This document shows, in pieces, positions 1 to 6,338 of a stretch of 9,643 nt of DNA. This DNA comes from an uncultured Bacilli bacterium (GTDB lineage: Bacteria; Bacillota_I; Bacilli_A; RF39; UBA660). The notes under the pieces are model-generated. The model did no database searches and was not told the origin of the DNA. It saw nothing but the letters and a program-made list of their open reading frames with translations. The DNA lies in NCBI GenBank assembly GCA_910578855.1, contig CAJTRV010000045.1:1-9643 (forward strand), written 5' to 3'. Position 1 is the stretch's first letter; every line of letters starts with the position of its first letter. Made by a program: the position numbers and the translations under genes.

Positions 1-66
1 CAATACTAATATATCATCTGCTTGCCCCTTCGTCAACACTTTTTTTTACTTTTTTTGATTTTTTTT
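1..66 (-). promoter_or_regulatory. Strong promoter with UP-element-like A-tracts, firing out of the window to the left
   Basis: Read on the minus strand there is a -35 box TTGACG (31-36), a spacer of exactly 17 bases and a -10 box TATATT (8-13), which places the start site at about base 1, probably a G. Upstream lie three A-tracts of 8, 7 and 8 bases (40-47, 50-56, 59-66 as T runs on the plus strand). Their centres are 9.5 bases apart and sit near -42, -52 and -61. That is the place and spacing of the proximal and distal UP-element subsites bound by the RNA polymerase alpha C-terminal domain. Such promoters typically drive rRNA, tRNA or other very highly expressed genes. The driven gene is outside the window, so its identity is unknown. 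Confidence 0.7.
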
Positions 67-172
67 GCATTTGTTTCTAAAATTAGCGTTTTTTATCTCA
101 TTTCTTGACACTTTTTATCAATTATAAGCAATTGGAAGCAGATGTTTTATCATCCAACATTACAATATATGT

Positions 173-195
173 AAAAAGATGGAAAACTTTCCACC
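173..195 (-). terminator. Intrinsic terminator of the DUF402 gene
   Basis: On the minus strand a 7-bp stem GGTGGAA / TTCCATC (one G-T pair) closes a 4-base loop and is followed by TTTTT. The stem starts three bases after the TAG stop of the DUF402 gene (199-201). Confidence 0.85.
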
Positions 196-198
196 TTT

Positions 199-732
199 CT
201 AATTATTTTTTAATTTTCGATACTGTTCTAAATATTTTTTATTACGCACACTATCAAAGGCAAAGTGATGATTCCGATATTTTTTTATTAAATCGTCAAG
301 CGCATAATTAATCGCTCGATCTAAATCACTTGAATAATCCATCATTTTTTTATGATACTTATATTCCATACGATCTAGAATTTTATAGCTGCCATTGGGA
401 AATACACGAAGATCTAAATCATAATCAATATATTTAATCGTATCTTCCTCGATAATAAATGGTGTCGCAATATTACAGTAATAATAAATACCATCTTTCT
501 TAAATTGAACGATCACATTAAACCATTCCTCTTTAAAGAAATACATAATTGCCGGTTCCTTGGTCTTCCAAGTATTCCCAACTGCTTCAGTTACAAGCGT
601 TTTATTATTTCCAAATACCATATAATCTGGTTTGATATCCAACAAGACAGCTTCATCCCAAGCGCGATGGATTTTTCCATTGTGTTTGTAACACTGAATT
701 TGATACTTTGTTCCCGGTGTTAACTTTTTCAT
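199..732 (-). CDS. DUF402 family nucleoside tri-/diphosphate phosphatase (YgaC/Ntdp type)
   Basis: This 177-residue protein matches the Firmicute DUF402 family (B. subtilis YgaC, S. aureus Ntdp), metal-dependent phosphatases reported to hydrolyse nucleoside tri- and diphosphates in the cytoplasm. Visible landmarks are the N-terminal QCYKHNGKIHRAW block with the family arginine (R23), LVTEAVGNTW, EPAIMYFF, the WFNVIVQFKKDGIYYYCN block (N87), the acidic cluster YIDYDLDLRVFPNG (D103, D105, D107) and LDRMEY (D120, E123). The residues I recall as metal ligands and active-site arginine are therefore all present, so it should be active. The length matches the usual roughly 176 residues. The start at 732 is chosen because AAGAGG lies 7 bases upstream; the neighbouring ATG at 735 is possible. 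An open frame runs back to 804 but into the terminator of the upstream gene. It appears to be a single-gene unit with its own terminator. Confidence 0.9.
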   Translation of the reverse strand: MKKLTPGTKYQIQCYKHNGKIHRAWDEAVLLDIKPDYMVFGNNKTLVTEAVGNTWKTKEPAIMYFFKEEWFNVIVQFKKDGIYYYCNIATPFIIEEDTIKYIDYDLDLRVFPNGSYKILDRMEYKYHKKMMDYSSDLDRAINYALDDLIKKYRNHHFAFDSVRNKKYLEQYRKLKNN

Positions 733-739
733 CATATCG

Positions 740-745
740 CCTCTT
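740..745 (-). promoter_or_regulatory. Ribosome binding site that sets the DUF402 start
   Basis: AAGAGG lies 7 bases before the ATG at 732 and 4 bases before the ATG at 735. It falls inside the longer open frame that begins at 804, so it argues for a start at 732 (or 735), in agreement with the family length. Confidence 0.65.
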
Positions 746-754
746 CTCAACCCC

Positions 755-760
755 ATTATA
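755..760 (-). promoter_or_regulatory. Likely -10 box of the DUF402 gene
   Basis: A perfect TATAAT lies upstream of the AAGAGG ribosome site and downstream of the S41 terminator. It implies a start near 748 and a leader of about 16 bases. No good -35 box is present at 16-18 bases; the upstream sequence is T-rich (TTTTTTCTTTTCTTTT on the minus strand). A promoter is needed here because the preceding terminator looks strong. Confidence 0.45.
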
Positions 761-783
761 TATTTTTTTTGTCGAAAAGAAAA

Positions 784-812
784 GAAAAAAGGACAATTTT
801 TCAAAATGTCCT
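784..812 (-). terminator. Intrinsic terminator of the S41 protease gene
   Basis: On the minus strand AGGACA pairs with TGTCCT around an 11-base A/T-rich loop that can pair further, followed by TTTTTTCTTTTCTTTT. The stem begins one base after the TAA stop (814-816). Confidence 0.85.
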
Positions 813-813
813 G

Positions 814-2067
814 TTACTTTGCCGCTTCTTCTAACGCCTTCTGATATTGATTATCATCGGCTTCCTCACCAGTCTCATGATAGCGGTCAATCAGTTCTAC
901 TTCGATATCGGGTTTAACGCCAGTCCCATCAATCCATACGCCTTTTGACGTTAACCACTTCTTGGTCGTAACTTTATACTGGTTTCCATCACTGAGATCA
1001 ATTAACTCTTGAACGGTCCCTTTCCCATAACTCTTAGTTCCAACAACCGTCGCTTTTAATTGTTCTTGCAAAGCAGAAGCCATTAATTCTGAAGCAGATG
1101 CACTACTCTCATCCTGTAAGACAATAATCGGATAAGTCTTGGTCGTACTACCTTCAGAATAATACTTTTTCGTACCATCCTTTGATTGAATTTGATAGAT
1201 TACATGACTCTTATCCATAAGTGCAGATAACATATCAGAAACCACACTAAGATGTCCTCCACTATTCCCACGTAAATCGATAATAAGAGAGTCAATATGT
1301 TTTTCCTCTAAACTTTTTAATTGATTCTTGAACTGATTAGTCGTCGTTGCTGAAAAAGTAGAAATCGCTAAATAACCAACTTTTTTATCATTTTCCTCCA
1401 CCACTTTTGAACTAACCGATGGAATGACGACAAATTTCTTCGCCATCGTCACCTCAGACTGTTTGCCATTTCGTTCGTAAATAACCTTCATATTGGTACC
1501 AAGTTTTTTCTTTTTTACATAATTCGAAAACTCACTCGTCTTTTTACCTTCTAATTTCTTCCCATCAACTGAGATGATTTTATCTCCAACTTTTAAACCA
1601 GCAGTATCCGCCGGTGTATTCGGGAAGACACGATAAATATAAACATCTTGGTTGGTATTGACCACTTCGATTCCCAATCCTTCATAACTCCCTTGTAACG
1701 ATAAATCGAAATTAGACGAAATTCCTTCATCGATAAAACTAGAGTGAATATCCCCTAATGTGGAAAGCATTCCTTTAATTGCTCCATCAACCAATTCTTC
1801 CTGATCAACATCATGATAATAATTTTCTGTAATATAACGATAATTATCAATCAGTTCCTTTAAATTTGCATCTTCAGTTACAACCCCATGCTTGTTCATC
1901 AAAGAATAGGTTACAGCACCACCCATAAATAAGCTAATCAACATCGTTGTAATAACAAGAGTACTCATCTCTACCAAATCAAAGGCCGATGAGGACTTCT
2001 TCTTACGTCGTTTGTGTGGTTTTTCTTTTTTTTCCATTTTTGTATCTTTTTTTGTCGTCTTTTCCAT
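814..2067 (-). CDS. S41 family C-terminal processing protease (CtpA/CtpB type), membrane-anchored, PDZ domain
   Basis: The 417-residue protein begins with a very basic cytoplasmic tail (residues 1-25, mostly Lys/Arg), then one membrane segment (about 35-57), an extracytoplasmic cap region, a PDZ domain (about 125-205, with GLGIEV, NTPADTAGLKVGDKIISVDG) and the S41 protease domain (about 225-395). The Ser-Lys-Gln catalytic set is intact: S324 in SSASASE, K349 and Q353 in GKGTVQ, with the 25-residue Ser-Lys spacing known from E. coli Tsp. The PDZ domain gates substrate access to the serine-lysine dyad in this family. Substrates are not evident; in Bacillus, homologues act in regulated proteolysis outside the membrane. 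The start is supported by AAGGTGAT just upstream. Terminators on both sides mark a single-gene unit. There is no peptidoglycan-binding domain at the C-terminus, unlike some CtpA proteins. Confidence 0.93.
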   Translation of the reverse strand: MEKTTKKDTKMEKKEKPHKRRKKKSSSAFDLVEMSTLVITTMLISLFMGGAVTYSLMNKHGVVTEDANLKELIDNYRYITENYYHDVDQEELVDGAIKGMLSTLGDIHSSFIDEGISSNFDLSLQGSYEGLGIEVVNTNQDVYIYRVFPNTPADTAGLKVGDKIISVDGKKLEGKKTSEFSNYVKKKKLGTNMKVIYERNGKQSEVTMAKKFVVIPSVSSKVVEENDKKVGYLAISTFSATTTNQFKNQLKSLEEKHIDSLIIDLRGNSGGHLSVVSDMLSALMDKSHVIYQIQSKDGTKKYYSEGSTTKTYPIIVLQDESSASASELMASALQEQLKATVVGTKSYGKGTVQELIDLSDGNQYKVTTKKWLTSKGVWIDGTGVKPDIEVELIDRYHETGEEADDNQYQKALEEAAK

Positions 2068-2083
2068 AGCATCACCTTTTATT

Positions 2084-2113
2084 AATATAACATAATTTTA
2101 TGAGAATTGTCCA
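2084..2113 (-). promoter_or_regulatory. Promoter of the S41 protease gene (extended -10)
   Basis: On the minus strand the -35 box TGGACA (2108-2113) and -10 box TATATT (2084-2089) are 18 bases apart, and TGT precedes the -10 box as an extended -10 element. The predicted start near 2077 would leave a leader of only about 10 bases, with the ribosome site at its very 5' end. That short leader is the main reason for caution. Confidence 0.5.
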
Positions 2114-2149
2114 TCAGCAGAACAATTTATACATAATTTTACAAAATTG

Positions 2150-2171
2150 AAAACGGCATCACACGATACCG
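2150..2171 (-). terminator. Intrinsic terminator of the 2172-2687 gene
   Basis: On the minus strand CGGTATC pairs with GATGCCG (7 bp, one G-T) around GTGT, followed by TTTTCAATTTT. The stem starts directly after the TAG stop codon (2172-2174). Confidence 0.75.
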
Positions 2172-2687
2172 CTATTTTAATAAATCCTCAAAGAACTTGC
2201 TCACTTCTTCATGTCCTTCATAACTTTTGATAATTTCACGATCTTGTACTTCTAATATAGTCGCTTCTTTCACTTTAAGATCGGCTAATTCTTCAACATC
2301 AAGCTGCGACTCATTGCTCCAAAATGCTTTGTTAAATGGATCCAGCATGTCGACAGTATAAATTTTTGTTGCGTCTTCTTTACTCATATAACTAGAAATA
2401 TAAGAGCTATATAAGGTATAGTATTGATGATCACTTTGATCAAGATATACATAATAATGATCCCGCTTTTGATTGAATAATTCACCTACGAGTATTTTAT
2501 CATATTGAATGGTCGCAAGTCGCTCCTGTGAAGCACTATTTCCGACTGTATTGCTTTGATGTTTGGTTACAATTGTAGTAATTCCCCAAAAAATTCCAAA
2601 ACATATGATAAGAATTAAAAAGATTTTAATTAATTTATATACTTCATTTTCACTTTGAATGGTTGCTGTTACATTTTTCTTTGCCAT
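2172..2687 (-). CDS. Hypothetical membrane-anchored protein, probable thioredoxin fold without cysteines
   Basis: I do not recognise a named family. The 171-residue protein has a short cytoplasmic N-terminus, one membrane segment (about 19-41) and an extracytoplasmic domain (about 60-171). The order of elements in that domain resembles thioredoxin: a hydrophobic strand HYYVYLDQSD (77-86) where the redox centre would follow, a helix, the strand ATKIYTVDM (106-114), then LKVKEATILEVQDREIIKSYEG (137-158), which looks like the C-terminal hairpin, and a last helix. The CxxC site is absent and alanine (A142) sits where the cis-proline would be; the only cysteine is in the membrane segment. A redox role is therefore unlikely; binding or scaffolding is possible. 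The start has AGGTGAT three bases upstream. It is flanked by terminators and looks monocistronic. The fold assignment is an inference from pattern only. Confidence 0.75.
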   Translation of the reverse strand: MAKKNVTATIQSENEVYKLIKIFLILIICFGIFWGITTIVTKHQSNTVGNSASQERLATIQYDKILVGELFNQKRDHYYVYLDQSDHQYYTLYSSYISSYMSKEDATKIYTVDMLDPFNKAFWSNESQLDVEELADLKVKEATILEVQDREIIKSYEGHEEVSKFFEDLLK

Positions 2688-2704
2688 AATATCACCTATA
2701 GAGC

Positions 2705-2713
2705 ATTATATCA
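2705..2713 (-). promoter_or_regulatory. Extended -10 promoter of the 2172-2687 gene
   Basis: TGA-TATAAT gives a perfect extended -10 element. No convincing -35 box is present, which extended -10 promoters can tolerate. The predicted start near 2698 leaves a leader of about 11 bases, almost all of it the AGGTGAT ribosome site. Confidence 0.55.
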
Positions 2714-2721
2714 TATTTTCG

Positions 2722-2748
2722 AAAAAATAGATACTGTTTTGTACCTAT
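2722..2748 (-). terminator. Intrinsic terminator of the LolA-like lipoprotein gene, overlapping its stop codon
   Basis: On the minus strand ATAGGTAC pairs with GTATCTAT (8 bp, one G-T) around AAAACA, followed by a T run. The first arm of the stem (2741-2748) contains the TAG stop codon (2745-2747). Confidence 0.85.
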
Positions 2749-3749
2749 TTTCCAACTGGCATCACACTGACTGATTTCACAACTTCCAACAATTCTTGTT
2801 GACTAAGCTTATCTGAGACAACATAATACTCTATTCCATTACTCATCCAGCTGACGCTACCATCACTGACAGCTGCAACTGATGAAGTTAAAATCTCTGG
2901 TTCCCCAAAAACAGGGATGGTGAGCATATCTTGTTCTTTGCTGGCTGTTTCTTGTATTAACATAAACGATTTATCACCAGTAAAATTCAATATGACACGT
3001 TCACCATTACTACCTTTTTTGACGGTATCCTGACTCTCTAAATGCGTATTATCTGGCACATACATAGGATAGATCACATCATCGATTTTACTTACTGTTG
3101 CTACTTCATCATCCGTACTAGCAACACTCATGTTCTCTTTTAATGAGAAACGATCATTCTTAAATGTCGCTTTGCGATCGATGTCTTTGAACTCCATCTG
3201 CATTTGAATATTTCCATCTTTATTATATACTTCGACTTTTTGAATATTTAATTTTTTGTCTAGATAAATTTTTTGATTGATCAAATCAGGATTGCTTGTA
3301 TAATTCACTTTAGTTGTAAAAATATATTGCTTATCTGTCTGTTGAAATTTACGTTTGTTATCTTCTTTAATATCTTTTAATAATGTCTGTAACAAATATG
3401 TCTGCGAACTATTAAATGGCCATTCACTTTGAAATTTAAAACTTTTATTTAATGTTGGCGTTAAGACATAAACACCATCTGCATTCTTTAAAATTATTTG
3501 CTCATGATTATTGGTAACATTTTTTAAACTAACACGATAATAATTATCTTTTTTAAAAGAAGCATCAACATTATATTTATAACTGTCTTCATTACTCTTT
3601 ATCGTTAACGTTCCCGTTAAATGATAACCTTTCAATCGATCCATTTGTTTTGTTAAATCTTTTATTACATCTTTCTCACCATATTTTCCACATCCAAACA
3701 ATAATAAACTGCAAGCAACCATCATACACAACGTGGCAATTTTTTTCAT
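2745..3749 (-). CDS. LolA-like lipoprotein with DUF4367-like C-terminal domain
   Basis: The 334-residue protein starts with a lipoprotein signal: positive MKK, hydrophobic core and lipobox LFGC with the lipid-modified cysteine at C20. Residues about 28-215 read as a LolA/RseB-like half-barrel of amphipathic strands (GYHLTGTLTIKS, YKYNVDASFKKDNYYRVSL, GVYVLTPTLNKSFKF, QKIYLDKKLNIQKVEVYNKDG, MQMEFKDID). The C-terminal part (about 225-330, YPMYVPDNTHL to QQELLEVVKSVSVMPVG) resembles DUF4367, with its WMSNGIEYYVVSDKLSQQELLEVVKS ending split across strand and helix. In Gram-positives this combination occurs in surface lipoproteins that may bind lipid or sense the envelope; no specific function is known to me. 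The ribosome site GAGGTGA is 5 bases before the start. The gene is divergent from DUF378 and has its own terminator. Confidence 0.8.
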   Translation of the reverse strand: MKKIATLCMMVACSLLLFGCGKYGEKDVIKDLTKQMDRLKGYHLTGTLTIKSNEDSYKYNVDASFKKDNYYRVSLKNVTNNHEQIILKNADGVYVLTPTLNKSFKFQSEWPFNSSQTYLLQTLLKDIKEDNKRKFQQTDKQYIFTTKVNYTSNPDLINQKIYLDKKLNIQKVEVYNKDGNIQMQMEFKDIDRKATFKNDRFSLKENMSVASTDDEVATVSKIDDVIYPMYVPDNTHLESQDTVKKGSNGERVILNFTGDKSFMLIQETASKEQDMLTIPVFGEPEILTSSVAAVSDGSVSWMSNGIEYYVVSDKLSQQELLEVVKSVSVMPVGK

Positions 3750-3778
3750 TCTTTCACCTCAATTTTTAATTTCATTTA

Positions 3779-3784
3779 ATTATA
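3779..3784 (-). promoter_or_regulatory. Likely -10 box of the lipoprotein gene
   Basis: A perfect TATAAT on the minus strand gives a start near 3772 and a leader of about 22 bases. The -35 region (TACATA at a 17-base spacing) is poor. It lies in the roughly 115-base divergent gap shared with the DUF378 gene, which has only a CATAAT at 3831-3836 as a weak -10 candidate. Confidence 0.4.
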
Positions 3785-3864
3785 TGGTAATTTTTTTCAA
3801 TTATGTATGAATAAAATCTTTTTTCCTTCACATAATAATGGTGATAGTTGAAAGGAGAATTATT

Positions 3865-4071
3865 ATGGAAACACTTCAAAAGATAGCACTTGTTTTTACA
3901 ATAATAGGTGCTGTAAACTGGGGACTTATTGGAATTTTAGATTTCGACCTTGTTGCAACATTGTTTGGTAATATGTCTTTAATATCAAGAATTATCTATA
4001 CAATTGTTGGTATCTGTGGTTTAATTAACATCGGTATTTTCTTCAATCATTTTGAACACGATAGACACTAA
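3865..4071 (+). CDS. DUF378 family small membrane protein (YuzA-like)
   Basis: This is the only plus-strand gene. The 68-residue protein has two membrane segments (about 7-27 and 42-62). It carries the family signature near the N-terminus, IIGAVNWGLIGILDFDLVATLFG, with the hallmark NWGL, followed by a second helix RIIYTIVGICGLINIGIF and a short His-rich polar tail. DUF378 proteins are widespread in Firmicutes and their function is unknown. The start is set by AAAGGAG 8 bases upstream; an open frame begins at 3838, but the nine extra residues are unlike the family and lack a ribosome site. The gene is convergent with cdaR and shares a terminator with it. Confidence 0.88.
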   Translation: METLQKIALVFTIIGAVNWGLIGILDFDLVATLFGNMSLISRIIYTIVGICGLINIGIFFNHFEHDRH

Positions 4072-4099
4072 AAAAAACTCCCATTCGGGAAGTTTTTTT
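4071..4099. terminator. Bidirectional terminator between DUF378 and cdaR
   Basis: AACT-CCC and GGG-(A)-AGTT pair around ATTC with one bulged A, and the hairpin is flanked by an A run on the left and a T run on the right. It therefore works as an intrinsic terminator in both directions. The stem is 5 bases after the DUF378 stop and 3-4 bases after the cdaR stop. Confidence 0.88.
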
Positions 4100-5453
4100 A
4101 TGATTGCTTAACAATTCTAATTTTTACTTTCTTCGTCTTTGGTACATATTGAACACGAGTATCAGATCCTTCTACTTGAACCTCGACTTCGTGTACACCA
4201 ACACCAAAGCCTTTTAAATCTAAATATGCGGTGATATCTTCCACTTTAATATCATTAATTACCGATGATACTCCTTTGGCAGTAACGCTTACTTTAGTAT
4301 CTTCAGCACTAAGTCCTTGGACTGCAAGTGATTCACTTAAATTACGTGTCTCAATATTGACATTGTTAATCACTTTATCTGATGATTGATCAAGTTTGAC
4401 ATCAACCGTAACATTATTCACACTCATATAACGGACCCCACTCGGTTTTACAAGTTCGAGCTTAAATTTATGATCTTCTTTCAATCCCTTAACATCAACC
4501 GTAAGTGGTACATATTTCATCTTATCTAAGATTTCCTCATCGCCATAAACCATTACTTTGGTCTCACTTAAATCAATTGCACTTATCGCTAAACCAAAAC
4601 TAATAGTCCCTTTTGGTATTACTTTGATCGGCAATTCCTTACTAGGCGAAGCAATCTCAACATCGACGTTAATTTTACCTGGTACAATTTCGACATCAAC
4701 GACATTCCCCCGCTCATCATAAGCTTTTAATGGAACATCTTTTAACGTTGTAATTCCTACTTCTTGTTTGACAAAGTTATTCACATCAATTAGTGCCTTT
4801 ACTGTGGCAACTTCTTTTAATTGATGCTCCGCTCCTTTGACCACCACTTTATCATTTTCCATCATAACATCCTTGACTACCAACTTAGAATCTAAAGAAT
4901 CTTGATTCAACATATCATAAGTTAATGTCTTAGTCTCTGATATTTTAGGATAGATAATTACCGTCGCAACTGATGGGTTTACTTTATAATCAAGCGATGG
5001 TAATGCTTGGTTATATTTAATGGTCACTTTATGGGTTCCTGGTTTTAATCCTGTCAAATCGACATTGATATCATGTGATGGCGACTGTTTGGCAAAGTAT
5101 AAATCAGCCTTGCGCCCAATTAAGGTAATATCAACGGTCTTCGGTAAACCTTCCACCACGTATGCCTCTTCATTGTAAGTAACATTTACCGGTTGCGATT
5201 TTAATACCTCAGCTGAATTTTCACTAAATAATAATACTTTTTGATCGACAATGACAAAAACAATAATTGCAATAAACAGTGATAAGAATAATAACGTATT
5301 CGACCTACTAAGCCATTTTTCAAATTTATTACTATAATTCCCAAACCGTTCACTGGTAACCACAACTAATTTGGTTAATGGAGTAACAATTCGTCGATCG
5401 ATAATTTTCCAAATATTTCGGAAAAAGTTTCTAAACATTTTGATTATCTTCAT
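4098..5453 (-). CDS. cdaR: CdaR (YbbR-domain) regulator of the diadenylate cyclase CdaA
   Basis: The 451-residue protein has a basic N-terminal cytoplasmic stretch of about 50 residues, one membrane segment (about 53-71) and four extracytoplasmic YbbR repeats (about 86-168, 176-266, 272-354, 363-447). Each repeat is about 85 residues of alternating beta strands, with typical pieces such as VNVTYNEEAYVVEGLPKTV, GLKPGTHKVTI and the GFGVGVHEVEVQV hairpin. In Bacillus, Listeria and related bacteria CdaR binds CdaA at the membrane and tunes cyclic di-AMP output. Position directly behind cdaA with a 23-nt overlap supports the assignment and suggests translational coupling. Its likely ribosome site GGAGG lies within the acidic-tail codons of cdaA, about 12 bases upstream. 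The N-terminal extension before the membrane segment is longer than in B. subtilis CdaR, as I recall that protein. A terminator follows at once; glmM, usually next, is absent. Confidence 0.93.
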   Translation of the reverse strand: MKIIKMFRNFFRNIWKIIDRRIVTPLTKLVVVTSERFGNYSNKFEKWLSRSNTLLFLSLFIAIIVFVIVDQKVLLFSENSAEVLKSQPVNVTYNEEAYVVEGLPKTVDITLIGRKADLYFAKQSPSHDINVDLTGLKPGTHKVTIKYNQALPSLDYKVNPSVATVIIYPKISETKTLTYDMLNQDSLDSKLVVKDVMMENDKVVVKGAEHQLKEVATVKALIDVNNFVKQEVGITTLKDVPLKAYDERGNVVDVEIVPGKINVDVEIASPSKELPIKVIPKGTISFGLAISAIDLSETKVMVYGDEEILDKMKYVPLTVDVKGLKEDHKFKLELVKPSGVRYMSVNNVTVDVKLDQSSDKVINNVNIETRNLSESLAVQGLSAEDTKVSVTAKGVSSVINDIKVEDITAYLDLKGFGVGVHEVEVQVEGSDTRVQYVPKTKKVKIRIVKQS

Positions 5454-6258
5454 CCTCGATCATTTCCTCCTCATCTTCTAATTCCATTGCTTTTTTAGGA
5501 CGCAATTCATCTAATAACATCAATTTAAATTCATCCAATGTCAAATTATAATTGAGCTCGCCATTAATAGCAATAGAAATTCGACCTGTTTCTTCAGAAA
5601 CAATTAACGCAATACAATCTGATATTTCACTAATCCCAAGGGCAGCTCGATGACGGGTTCCTAAGCGTTTACTAATTTTCAAATCATCACTAGTCGGAAA
5701 TACGGCACCCGCGCTGGTAATTTTATCACCCTGAATGATAACACCACCATCATGAAGCGGATTATTTGGAAAGAAAATAGAGATCAATAAATCACTAGAT
5801 ATATCGGCATATAATTTCTTTGATTTTTCAATATACTCATTCAAACTAATATCGCGTTCAACAATCATTAATGCCCCAATACGACTTCGTTTCAAATATT
5901 CTACCGCTTGCACAATTTCATATACAATCTTTTCCCGTTCATCAACTGTCAATACTTTATGTCGTCCTAGCAACTGACTTCGACCTAATTGTTCTAAGAC
6001 ATTACGAATTTCTGGTTGAAAAATAATAATGAGTGCCAGTGGTCCCCACATAATAACATAATCAAGTAAATACCCAATGGTAACCAAATCTAAAATATCA
6101 CTAAATATTTTCAATATTAATATAATTAAAATCCCCTTAAATAATAATACCATTTTTACATTTTTACGCAAACTCTTTAATGCATAATAAATAACTAGCC
6201 AAACAAGTAAAACATCTAAGAGTTTTTTGGCAAATAACACAACTGCATCGAATGTCAT
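5431..6258 (-). CDS. cdaA: Membrane diadenylate cyclase CdaA (DacA), makes cyclic di-AMP
   Basis: CdaA condenses two ATP into the second messenger c-di-AMP, which controls potassium and osmolyte balance and cell-wall homeostasis. Counting from this start (275 residues), three membrane segments fill residues about 8-78 and the DAC domain about 95-260. Motifs seen are FQPEIRNVLEQLGR, the NPLHDGG active-site loop (D170-G171-G172, normally DGA), the LGTRHRAALGISE motif (R202-H203-R204) and IVSEETGRISIAINGEL. The last 17 residues are very acidic. The start at 6258 is preferred because GGAGG lies 8 bases upstream; the in-frame ATG at 6273 has no ribosome site and the GGAGG lies within its first codons. 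It is first gene of a cdaA-cdaR unit with its own promoter. The Ala-to-Gly change in DGA is noted; all else looks active. Confidence 0.95.
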   Translation of the reverse strand: MTFDAVVLFAKKLLDVLLVWLVIYYALKSLRKNVKMVLLFKGILIILILKIFSDILDLVTIGYLLDYVIMWGPLALIIIFQPEIRNVLEQLGRSQLLGRHKVLTVDEREKIVYEIVQAVEYLKRSRIGALMIVERDISLNEYIEKSKKLYADISSDLLISIFFPNNPLHDGGVIIQGDKITSAGAVFPTSDDLKISKRLGTRHRAALGISEISDCIALIVSEETGRISIAINGELNYNLTLDEFKLMLLDELRPKKAMELEDEEEMIEDEDNQNV

Positions 6259-6266
6259 ATATAAGT

Positions 6267-6271
6267 CCTCC
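6267..6271 (-). promoter_or_regulatory. Ribosome binding site that sets the cdaA start
   Basis: GGAGG is 8 bases upstream of the ATG at 6258. It overlaps the ATG at 6271-6273, which has only AT-rich sequence before it, so that upstream codon is unlikely to be the start. Confidence 0.8.
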
Positions 6272-6303
6272 ATCTATTTGGTAAGCAATACCACTATAAT
6301 ATC

Positions 6304-6332
6304 ATTATACCATATTAAAATCACAATGAAAA
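6304..6332 (-). promoter_or_regulatory. Promoter of the cdaA-cdaR operon (extended -10)
   Basis: On the minus strand TGG-TATAAT (6304-6312) is an extended -10 element; at a 17-base spacing lies TTTTCA (6327-6332), a 4/6 match to the -35 consensus. The start would be near 6297, giving a leader of about 39 bases. That leader is too short for a known c-di-AMP riboswitch. Confidence 0.6.
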
Positions 6333-6338
6333 TATAAT

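Noticed and set aside
105..129. TTGACA followed by AT-rich sequence on the plus strand, promoter-like
   Set aside because: No -10 box lies at 16-18 bases and there is no plus-strand gene downstream.
105..311. Plus-strand open frame of 68 codons overlapping the DUF402 gene end
   Set aside because: It is antisense to a well-matched gene and its terminator, has no ribosome site and no family resemblance.
733..804. Upstream extension of the DUF402 protein to an ATG at 804
   Set aside because: The extension overlaps the S41 terminator and promoter region, is unlike the family, and a ribosome site lies before 732.
505..917. Two overlapping plus-strand open frames opposite DUF402 and the S41 gene end
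   Set aside because: Both are shadows of conserved minus-strand genes, with no ribosome sites; one crosses the S41 terminator hairpin.
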